Below are positions 1-5,139 of a stretch of DNA of 5,473 bases, one piece after another (positions within the stretch are counted from its first letter, which is position 1; each line of letters opens with the position of its first letter). Both the position numbers and the translations under genes were made by a program. Location: positions 1 through 5,473 of the forward strand of contig JAGAPM010000237.1 of assembly GCA_017623265.1 (NCBI GenBank), given 5' to 3'. The notes under the pieces are model-generated. The model did not search any database. It was not told the origin of the DNA and worked only from the letters and a program-made list of their open reading frames with translations. The stretch is from Lentisphaeria bacterium (GTDB lineage Bacteria; Verrucomicrobiota; Lentisphaeria; Victivallales; UBA1829).

Positions 1-164
1 CCCTGCGCTTTCAATGCGTTGAAGATCCGGGCATTTTCCGGTGATGCCGCTGCACGGTCGCTGCCGGTGGTATCGATCCCGAGGGATGCACTCATCTGGG
101 CGAGGGCACTCATGCCGATGCCGCCCGCACCGACAAAATGCAGAGACTTGAATCTTGGGCTCAT
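1..164 (-). CDS. murC: UDP-N-acetylmuramate--L-alanine ligase (MurC), N-terminal fragment
   Basis: MurC is the cytoplasmic ligase that uses ATP to add L-alanine to UDP-N-acetylmuramic acid, the first amino-acid step of peptidoglycan precursor synthesis. Only the first 54 codons lie in the window; the gene runs off the left edge and family members are usually 450-490 residues. The visible N-terminus reads MSPRFKSLHFVGAGGIGMSA and continues through LAQMSASLGIDTTGSD. The GAGGIGMS loop at residues 12-19, followed by a second beta strand ending in GSD, is the UDP-binding Rossmann signature of MurC. The related ligase Mpl begins differently (a GICGTFMGG-type loop). The ATG (164-162) overlaps the TGA stop of the upstream SGNH hydrolase gene as ATGA, and I see no strong Shine-Dalgarno site before it. 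Translation is therefore probably coupled to the hydrolase, and transcription probably comes from the promoter near 1057-1085. Identification is firm despite truncation by the window edge. Confidence 0.9.
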   Translation of the reverse strand, partial: MSPRFKSLHFVGAGGIGMSALAQMSASLGIDTTGSDRAAASPENARIFNALKAQ

Positions 165-1021
165 TTTTTCAGTCCGGCTTCTTTCAGAAGTGCTTCACGG
201 ATAAACCGGGAGAGCGGCATTTTTTTTGCTTTGGCTGCAGCTTGGATCGCTTCAAATTCCTCTTCGTCAAAGAGGCGCATATTGATGAGCTGGGTATTGG
301 GCATTTTGCGCCAGACATTGCGGTCGATCTCGTCCACTTCCGCATCGGTCATGCCGAAGCCTTTGAGAATGCCCCGTGCCATCATCTTGTAGCCGCGGGG
401 AGTCATGTGGACGCCATCTTCGGTTACGACCGTGCTGGTGATTTTTCCGTTGACCATATACTGTTTGACGACTTCCCACATGGGAGTGTTCAGATCTACA
501 AAGATCAGCCCGCGCTTGGCTGCAAATTCCTTCAGAAAAGCATTGTACGGAGCGAGTTTTGCATTCTTTGCGCCATCCATGGGATCCCGCTCAAAGATCG
601 TGGCGGAAAGGATCATCAGCTTCACGCCTGCTTTTTCCGCTTTATCTGCGATCTCAGCAACTTCTTTCTTGTACTGCTCCAGCGGCACTCCGTTTTGACC
701 GTGCCAGACATCGTTGATCCCGCAGCTCAAGGTCATCCAGGTGCCTTTCTTGTCGATCACATCCCGCTGCATACGGGCGTTCATCTGGTTGGATTTATGA
801 CCACTGACACCGGCACCGATGGTCTTGACATCCAGTTTTTTGTACTTCAAAGCCACATCCACCAGTTTACAGTAGCCCTGGGCATGACCCCAGCCGCCTG
901 CGGTGATGGAGTCACCCATAAAGACGAGGGTATCGCCGCTTTTGATTTTGAGTTCACCGGCGGAGAGAGCCACCGCACAGAGGCTGACGGAGAGGATTGC
1001 GAGCATTTTTTTGACGTTCAT
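161..1021 (-). CDS. Exported SGNH/GDSL hydrolase with C-terminal ribbon-helix-helix-like segment
   Basis: This 286-residue protein is a probable secreted esterase or deacetylase of the SGNH/GDSL superfamily. Residues 1-22 form a Sec-type signal peptide (K4 K5, then a hydrophobic run, with cleavage likely near SAG-EL). There is no good lipobox. All four catalytic blocks are present: block I GDSITAGG with nucleophile S38, block II with G74 (GVSGHKS), block III GIND with N103, and block V DGVHMTPRGY with D202 and H205. The hydrolase core ends near residue 225. Residues 244-286 are unusual: a short strand (QLINMRLF), a DEEEFEAIQAAAKA helix, a turn, then SRFIREALLKEAG, resembling a ribbon-helix-helix domain. 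The substrate cannot be read from sequence. Carbohydrate or peptidoglycan O-acetyl esters are family possibilities, and overlap with murC weakly favours a cell-wall role. The ATG at 1021 follows an AGGAAAA Shine-Dalgarno site. Confidence 0.88.
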   Translation of the reverse strand: MNVKKMLAILSVSLCAVALSAGELKIKSGDTLVFMGDSITAGGWGHAQGYCKLVDVALKYKKLDVKTIGAGVSGHKSNQMNARMQRDVIDKKGTWMTLSCGINDVWHGQNGVPLEQYKKEVAEIADKAEKAGVKLMILSATIFERDPMDGAKNAKLAPYNAFLKEFAAKRGLIFVDLNTPMWEVVKQYMVNGKITSTVVTEDGVHMTPRGYKMMARGILKGFGMTDAEVDEIDRNVWRKMPNTQLINMRLFDEEEFEAIQAAAKAKKMPLSRFIREALLKEAGLKK

Positions 1022-1056
1022 ACGGAATTTTCCTTTCGTTTTTTCAGGTTTGCAGA

Positions 1057-1085
1057 ATTATAACGCCACTTTTTGAAAAATGCAA
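1057..1085 (-). promoter_or_regulatory. Probable sigma-70 promoter of the SGNH hydrolase-murC unit
   Basis: Read on the minus strand, a perfect -10 hexamer TATAAT (1062-1057) lies 17 bp from a weak -35 hexamer TTGCAT (1085-1080). Transcription would start near 1050, leaving a leader of about 30 nt with an AGGAAAA ribosome site before the hydrolase ATG at 1021. Since murC overlaps the hydrolase and has no visible promoter of its own, this promoter probably drives both. Confidence 0.6.
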
Positions 1086-1095
1086 ACTCCGGAAT

Positions 1096-1123
1096 TTGAA
1101 AAATCTTTTTTTTGTACTATATT
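1096..1123 (+). promoter_or_regulatory. Probable sigma-70 promoter of trmO-ispH
   Basis: A -35 hexamer TTGAAA (1096-1101) and a -10 hexamer TATATT (1118-1123), each matching consensus at five of six positions, are separated by 16 bp. Transcription would start near 1130, giving a leader of roughly 24 nt that contains the AGGAAAGGA ribosome site (1140-1148) ahead of the ATG at 1154. It lies back to back with the opposing promoter, with 10 bp between the two -35 elements. Confidence 0.55.
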
Positions 1124-1153
1124 TACAGCAGTAAGTAACAGGAAAGGATCATT

Positions 1154-1990
1154 ATGGCAGGCGGAATTCACTACGATTCTTTTTCATTTCAACCTTTGGC
1201 GTATATCCGGACAGCGGCACGATACCGGTATGAAGAACCGCGCCAGTCTGTCTTTTCCCCCACTCCGGCACGGCTGGAATTTGTTTCCGATGCCCGGTTC
1301 CGGGATGCGCTTGCCGATTTGGAGGGCTTCGAACGGATCTGGATCATTGCCGTGTTTCATCTGAATGTGAATCCGGACCGGACTGCCAACTGGAACCCGA
1401 AAGTCCGCCCGCCGGTCACACCGGAGGACCGGAAATACGGCGTATTTTCCACCCGGTCACCCCACCGCCCCAATCCCATTGCGCTTTCCTGCACGGAGAT
1501 TGACCACATTGAAGGAACCGTGATCCATCTGAAATCCTGCGATCTGCTGGACGGGACCCCAGTTCTTGACATCAAGCCGTACATTCCGGAAGCGGATTCG
1601 TTCCCGGAATCGGCGGCAGGCTGGCGAGATCAGCTCCGGGAGGATGTGTGGACAATTGATTATGCACCAGCGTTTCTGACGCAGGCTGAATTTCTGCGGG
1701 AGTTCGGTGCGCCGGATATGCTGGCGTTCTGCCGTATTCAGCTTTCGATCAATCCCCTCGACAAAACCCGGAAACGTTTGGAACTGCTGGAAAATGGAAT
1801 GTATGCCATCGGCTGCCGCACCTGGCAGATCCATTTCAGCGCAGATACGGAAAAGAAACGGCTGGCAGTCCACCGGATCGTTTCCCATTATCAGCCGGAG
1901 GAATTGCTGCCCGGAGCGGAAGATAAGTACGGCGATAAAGATATCCATCGGGCATTTCTTGCCGGACCCGGCAGAAAGTATGGCGTGTAG
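1154..1990 (+). CDS. trmO: tRNA (N6-threonylcarbamoyladenosine(37)-N6)-methyltransferase TrmO
   Basis: TrmO (YaeB/TsaA family) uses S-adenosylmethionine to methylate the t6A37 base next to the anticodon of certain threonine tRNAs, giving m6t6A and tuning decoding. The 278-residue protein shows the family hallmarks in order: an N-terminal FQPLAYIRT strand (12-20), LEGFERIWIIAVFH (56-69), the signature GVFSTRSPHRPNPIALS (96-112), and DGTPVLDIKPYIP (133-145). These make up the beta-barrel SAM-binding domain of class VIII methyltransferases. A second domain (about 190-278) holds RIQLSINPLDKTRKRLELL and ends with a DKDIHRAFL segment, so this is the longer two-domain form; the E. coli protein is about 235 residues. 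The ATG is preceded by AAGGA at 1144-1148 with 5-nt spacing. The TAG stop overlaps the GTG of ispH by one base, indicating a two-gene operon. The family assignment is secure; the exact tRNA target is inferred from the family. Confidence 0.93.
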   Translation: MAGGIHYDSFSFQPLAYIRTAARYRYEEPRQSVFSPTPARLEFVSDARFRDALADLEGFERIWIIAVFHLNVNPDRTANWNPKVRPPVTPEDRKYGVFSTRSPHRPNPIALSCTEIDHIEGTVIHLKSCDLLDGTPVLDIKPYIPEADSFPESAAGWRDQLREDVWTIDYAPAFLTQAEFLREFGAPDMLAFCRIQLSINPLDKTRKRLELLENGMYAIGCRTWQIHFSADTEKKRLAVHRIVSHYQPEELLPGAEDKYGDKDIHRAFLAGPGRKYGV

Positions 1991-2844
1991 TGGAGATCCG
2001 TCTGGCGGAAGTATACGGATTCTGCGCCGGAGTCCGCAGGGCTGTGGAAATCGTGGAAGATGCCCTGAAGGAAGAGAAAAAAATCTTTTTGATTCATGAA
2101 CTTGTTCATAATGAACAGGTAACAGTAGAGCTTGCGTCAAAAGGCGTGGTTTCCGTATCCAGTTTGGAGGAGGTCCCGGAAGGTGCGACTCTGATCATCA
2201 GTGCCCACGGAGCCGTACCGCAGATTTTTGCAGAGGCACGGCAGAAAAATCTGAAGGTGATCGATGCCACTTGCCCCCTTGTCCGGAAAGTCCAGCAGAG
2301 TGCCGGTGAGTTGACAAAACATGGATTTCATGTGCTGCTTTTCGGGAAACGGCAGCATCGGGAAGTGGAAGGGATCATTGGCTATACTGCGCCGGGTATG
2401 TGTACCGTATTGGAAAACCGGAAGGATGTTCTGGAGTTCGTTCCGGAATCCGGAAAAAAATATGCCACTCTTTCGCAGACGACCCTGAATGAACAGGAAA
2501 TTGCAGAGATGAATCAATATCTGCAGAAACAGATCCCGGATCTTTTGATCTCCGGCAATGTGTGTCACGCGACCGGCGAACGCCAGAATGCAGTCCGGCA
2601 GTTGGCGGATGAATGTGATGGCGTATTGATCATCGGTTCAGCGAACAGCTCCAATACGCTCCGTCTTCTGGAAGTTGCAAAAGAAAAATGCCCCCGTACC
2701 TATCTGGTGTCAAGTCCGGATGATCTGCCGGATCTGACCGGGATCGGAGTGCTTGGCGTTTCCGCCGGAGCATCCGCACCGGAATCGCTGATCCGGGATG
2801 TGCTGCAGAAGATCAGTTGTCAAGATCCCACAACTTGCGGTTGA
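1990..2844 (+). CDS. ispH: 4-hydroxy-3-methylbut-2-enyl diphosphate reductase IspH
   Basis: IspH is the cytoplasmic [4Fe-4S] enzyme that reductively dehydroxylates HMBPP to isopentenyl and dimethylallyl diphosphate, the last step of the MEP isoprenoid pathway. The 284-residue protein has the three cluster cysteines C12 (YGFCAGVRRA), C95 (DATCPLV) and C192 (NVCHATGERQ). It also has the diphosphate-binding and catalytic residues H40, H73, H123, E125, T164, the SANSSNTLRL motif (217-226) and S262 in GVSAGASAPE. The GTG start at 1990 places the first cysteine at residue 12, as in E. coli IspH, which supports this start over later ones. No strong Shine-Dalgarno site precedes it; the TAGTG overlap with trmO suggests translational coupling. 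The last 32 bp (residues from about 275: SCQDPTTCG) run through the 3' end of the convergent SDR gene. The enzyme implies that the organism makes isoprenoids by the MEP route. Confidence 0.97.
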   Translation: MEIRLAEVYGFCAGVRRAVEIVEDALKEEKKIFLIHELVHNEQVTVELASKGVVSVSSLEEVPEGATLIISAHGAVPQIFAEARQKNLKVIDATCPLVRKVQQSAGELTKHGFHVLLFGKRQHREVEGIIGYTAPGMCTVLENRKDVLEFVPESGKKYATLSQTTLNEQEIAEMNQYLQKQIPDLLISGNVCHATGERQNAVRQLADECDGVLIIGSANSSNTLRLLEVAKEKCPRTYLVSSPDDLPDLTGIGVLGVSAGASAPESLIRDVLQKISCQDPTTCG

Positions 2845-3562
2845 TTTTATCGTATAAACCAGGCAGAAGCGCCCGGACAATGAACAGCGCAAAGGAAAGA
2901 CTGCGCGGGTAGGTGATCCGCTGTTTTTTCCGTTTCCACGCTGCATAGACCGTTTTTGCCAGATCCCGGGGAGAATGGGAGGATGAACCGGGTGAGTTGG
3001 GCGGCTTTCGGGTGCCGCAGGACCGGGAGGAAAAGCCCGTGTTGACCTGTCCGGGTGCCACATCCAGTACGTGAATATGATGTTTCCGGATCTCCTGACG
3101 CAACGAGTTGGAGAACATGGCAAGCGCCGCTTTTGCCGCACAATACGCCCCCATGCACGGGACCCAGATCCGTCCAGCCGCACTGGAAATGTTGATGACC
3201 GATCCGTGAGCAGCAGCCAGTTGCGGCAACAGGAGCTTTGTCAGTGCGACCGGTGCAAAAAAGTCCAGTTCAAAGACTTCCCGCAAATCTTTTTCATTCA
3301 TTTCCTCCCAAGTGGCGTAGATCCCTTTTCCCGCATTGTTGATGAGGATGTCCAGCCTGCCGCCGGTGATTGCCGAGACCTGATCCGCAATCCGCTCCCG
3401 GTCCGCCGGAAGAGTGATGTCTGCTCCGATCCATTGGATCGATTCCGGCAGTCCTTCCGGCTGACTCCGGCTGACCCCGATCACAGTAATACCACATTCC
3501 ATAAAATATTGCGCCATCGCTTTTCCCAGTCCGCTGGAAACACCCGTGATCAATGCGTACAT
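2813..3562 (-). CDS. Short-chain dehydrogenase/reductase (SDR), classical type
   Basis: This is a 249-residue NAD(P)-dependent oxidoreductase of unknown substrate. Classical SDR motifs appear in order: the cofactor loop TGVSSGLG (6-13), an acidic D48 in the GADIT segment, NNAG (75-78), and the catalytic S127 (INISSAAG), Y140 and K144 (YCAAK). SR at 31-32 after the second strand suggests a preference for NADP(H), as an inference. The position normally holding the fourth catalytic residue Asn (usually xxN in the helix after NNAG) reads ELDFFAP, with D100. After the substrate loop the C-terminus carries a hydrophobic amphipathic stretch, SFALFIVRALLPGLY. I chose the ATG at 3562 because AGGA at 3573-3570 lies 7 nt upstream; the in-frame TTG at 3568 would sit almost on the ribosome site. 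It is monocistronic, convergent with ispH, and overlaps its 3' end by 32 bp. Confidence 0.9.
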   Translation of the reverse strand: MYALITGVSSGLGKAMAQYFMECGITVIGVSRSQPEGLPESIQWIGADITLPADRERIADQVSAITGGRLDILINNAGKGIYATWEEMNEKDLREVFELDFFAPVALTKLLLPQLAAAHGSVINISSAAGRIWVPCMGAYCAAKAALAMFSNSLRQEIRKHHIHVLDVAPGQVNTGFSSRSCGTRKPPNSPGSSSHSPRDLAKTVYAAWKRKKQRITYPRSLSFALFIVRALLPGLYDKINRKLWDLDN

Positions 3563-3569
3563 ATTCAAA

Positions 3570-3580
3570 TCCTTTCCTTC
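3570..3580 (-). promoter_or_regulatory. Ribosome binding site deciding the SDR start
   Basis: The minus strand reads GAAGGAAAGGA here, a double Shine-Dalgarno-like run. Its nearer AGGA is 7 nt from the ATG at 3562 but only 1 nt from the upstream in-frame TTG at 3568, so the ATG is the functional start. Confidence 0.75.
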
Positions 3581-3598
3581 TGATGTCGGTCCAAAAGC

Positions 3599-3626
3599 AA
3601 TATGGCACGGGTTTGGAAAATATCAA
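3599..3626 (-). promoter_or_regulatory. Candidate sigma-70 promoter of the SDR gene
   Basis: On the minus strand a -35 hexamer TTGATA (3626-3621, five of six matches) is followed after 16 bp by a weaker -10 hexamer CATATT (3604-3599, four of six). A start near 3592 would give a leader of about 30 nt with the ribosome site at 3580-3570. It lies between the structured element and the gene, so SDR transcription need not depend on serS read-through. Confidence 0.35.
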
Positions 3627-3658
3627 GCGCTTTTCAGAAGAAGATCCGGAAAATCAGG

Positions 3659-3812
3659 CGCACGGGGCGGCAGCCGTACCACAGCCCAAGTGGCTGCGGT
3701 ACAGCCTCCCTGCACAAAAAAAGCGCCCGGGTAAGGGTGCTTTTTTGTGCAGGGAGACCAGCCCTTGTTGAAAAGCCGACTTTTCAACAAGGGTGGGCTG
3801 CCGCCCCGTGCG
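3659..3812. repeat. 154-bp cloverleaf-like inverted-repeat element (four-way junction)
   Basis: The region between the SDR and serS genes folds on paper into one compact figure on either strand. A closing stem of 17 perfect pairs joins 3659-3675 to 3796-3812 (core GGGGCGGCAGCC). Inside are three hairpins. H1 is 3676-3686 with 3692-3702: 10 pairs plus one A-C mismatch and a 5-nt loop. H2 is 3706-3728 with 3735-3756: 22 pairs, one bulged A, one G-T pair and a 6-nt loop. H3 is 3762-3775 with 3780-3793: 14 perfect pairs and a CCGA loop. Linkers are 0, 3, 5 and 2 nt, and about 126 of 154 bases are paired. No long ORF with coding features lies here. H2 is also an intrinsic terminator. Whether the whole is a terminator cluster, a structured RNA or a palindromic repeat family cannot be settled from one copy; I see no clear target-site duplication at its edges. 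Confidence 0.8.
3706..3756 (-). terminator. Intrinsic terminator downstream of glyA-serS (bidirectional in form)
   Basis: On the minus strand, 77 nt after the serS stop, a GC-rich stem GCACCC/GGGCGC with a short loop is followed by seven T residues (3722-3716). An A-run precedes it, which extends the hairpin. The mirror arrangement, GCGCCC/GGGTGC followed by six T residues (3741-3746), gives a terminator on the plus strand as well. This hairpin is the middle arm of the larger cloverleaf-like element and is the natural end point for the glyA-serS transcript. Confidence 0.75.
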
Positions 3813-3832
3813 TGCTGTGCGGACCGGTCGAC

Positions 3833-5122
3833 TTACTTCTTATTCGGAACCAGTTTTTCCAGCTTGCAATAGGGACGCAGGACTTCCGGAATGGTCACGC
3901 TGCCATCGGCCTGAAGATGATTTTCCAGGAAGGCAATGAGCATCCGCGGGGGTGCCACTACGGTATTGTTCAGGGTATGAGCGAAGTATTTGCTCTTGTC
4001 GGCGCCGTTCACGCGGATCTTGAGCCTGCGAGCCTGTGCATCGCCCAGCGTGGAGCAGGAACCGACTTCAAAATATTTCTGCTGACGGGGAGACCATGCT
4101 TCCACGTCCACGGACTTGACTTTCAGGTCTGCCAGGTCGCCGGAACAACATTCCAGTGTCCGGACGGGGATATCCATGGAGCGGAACAGATCCACGGTAT
4201 TCTGCCAGAGCTTATCGAACCACGCCATACTTTCTTCCGGCTTGCAGATCACGATCATTTCCTGTTTTTCGAACTGATGGATCCGGTAGACGCCCCGTTC
4301 TTCGATTCCGTGAGCGCCTTTTTCCTTGCGGAAGCAGGGGGAGTAGCTGGTCAGGGTGATGGGCAGCTGTTCTTCCGGGATGATCTGGTCGATGAACTTT
4401 CCGATCATGGAGTGTTCGCTGGTGCCGATGAGGAACAGGTCTTCCCCTTCGATCTTATACATCATGGATTCCATTTCGGCGAAACTCATGACACCGGAGA
4501 CCACGCTGGATCGGATCATGAACGGTGGGACGCAGTAGGTGAATCCCCGTTCGATCATGAAGTCGCGGGCGTAGCTGAGGATGGCGGAATGGAGTCTGGC
4601 AATATCACCCATCAGGTAGTAGAACCCGTTACCGGCAACGCGGCGTGCGCTGTCCAGATCGATCCCGCAGAAAGATTCCATGATCTCGGTATGATAGGGG
4701 ATCTCGAAATCCGGCACCACGGGTTCGCCGTAGCGCTGGACTTCCACGTTTTCCGCATCGCTTTTTCCGATGGGAACGCTGGAGTCGATAATATTGGGCA
4801 GCACCATCATGATCTTGGTGAGAGCAGCTTCCACATCGGCTTCTTCTGCAGAAAGTTTTTCGATCTGGGCGCCATCGTTGGCAACTTCCTGCTTAACGGC
4901 TTCGGCTTCATCTTTTTTGCCCTGTTTCATGAGCATGCCGATCTGTTTGCTGGCGGCGTTGCGCTTGGCGAGCAGAGCCTGAACTTCGGTCTTGATCGTG
5001 CGGTTGCGCTTATCCAGTTCGATCGCTTCATCCACCATGGGGAGTTTGTGATCCTGGAACTTTTTACGGATGTTTTCGCGGATCAGGTCCGGGTTATCCC
5101 GGAGCAGTTTAATATCGAGCAT
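3833..5122 (-). CDS. serS: Seryl-tRNA synthetase (SerRS)
   Basis: SerRS charges tRNA-Ser (and tRNA-Sec where present) with serine using ATP; it is a cytoplasmic class II synthetase. The 429-residue protein has the expected architecture: an N-terminal helical arm (about 1-110, with a charged, coiled-coil-like stretch at 30-105 that binds the tRNA long variable arm), then the catalytic core. Seen in the core are the TSE triplet (234-236) of the serine site, motif 2 (FRKEKG 264-269 with RIHQFEKQE 280-288), and motif 3 (385-401, with R393 in PPRMLIAFLEN), ending QADGSVTIPEVLRPY. Several positions differ from the common E. coli-type enzyme: TSEH where TAEV is typical, HGIEERG in the motif 2 loop, and NNTVVAPPR before the motif 3 arginine. 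The start follows AAGGAG (5136-5131) by 8 nt, and glyA ends 17 bp upstream. Function is confident. Confidence 0.96.
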   Translation of the reverse strand: MLDIKLLRDNPDLIRENIRKKFQDHKLPMVDEAIELDKRNRTIKTEVQALLAKRNAASKQIGMLMKQGKKDEAEAVKQEVANDGAQIEKLSAEEADVEAALTKIMMVLPNIIDSSVPIGKSDAENVEVQRYGEPVVPDFEIPYHTEIMESFCGIDLDSARRVAGNGFYYLMGDIARLHSAILSYARDFMIERGFTYCVPPFMIRSSVVSGVMSFAEMESMMYKIEGEDLFLIGTSEHSMIGKFIDQIIPEEQLPITLTSYSPCFRKEKGAHGIEERGVYRIHQFEKQEMIVICKPEESMAWFDKLWQNTVDLFRSMDIPVRTLECCSGDLADLKVKSVDVEAWSPRQQKYFEVGSCSTLGDAQARRLKIRVNGADKSKYFAHTLNNTVVAPPRMLIAFLENHLQADGSVTIPEVLRPYCKLEKLVPNKK

Positions 5123-5130
5123 TGTTCTTT

Positions 5131-5136
5131 CTCCTT
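5131..5136 (-). promoter_or_regulatory. Shine-Dalgarno site of serS in the glyA-serS gap
   Basis: AAGGAG on the minus strand sits three bases after the glyA stop and 8 nt before the serS ATG at 5122. It fills the 17-bp intergenic gap, leaving no room for a separate promoter, which supports cotranscription. Confidence 0.8.
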
Positions 5137-5139
5137 ACA

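Noticed and set aside
155..1063. 302-residue plus-strand open frame opposite the SGNH hydrolase
   Set aside because: It is the antisense shadow of a gene with complete SGNH motifs and a signal peptide; its translation is rich in His, Phe and Cys with no recognisable domain.
1457..2140. 227-residue minus-strand open frame across trmO and ispH
   Set aside because: It lies opposite two genes with full family motifs, spans their junction, and has no ribosome site or domain of its own.
3566..3568. TTG start for the SDR gene
   Set aside because: It lies 1 nt from the Shine-Dalgarno core, whereas the ATG two codons downstream has a normal 7-nt spacing.
3071..3583. 170-residue plus-strand open frame opposite the SDR gene
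   Set aside because: It is antisense to a classical SDR with intact cofactor and catalytic motifs; its composition is not protein-like.
3546..3771. Two small plus-strand open frames reaching into the structured element
   Set aside because: They run through the inverted repeats, overlap each other, and show no Shine-Dalgarno site or domain.
3659..3812. Integron attC site or insertion-sequence ends
   Set aside because: No attC core-site motifs, no integrase or transposase in the window, and no clear direct repeats flanking the closing stem; the repeat description is the most that can be supported.
3822..3829. GACCGGTC palindrome just downstream of serS
   Set aside because: An 8-bp palindrome in GC-rich DNA is expected by chance and is not tied to a promoter or terminator.
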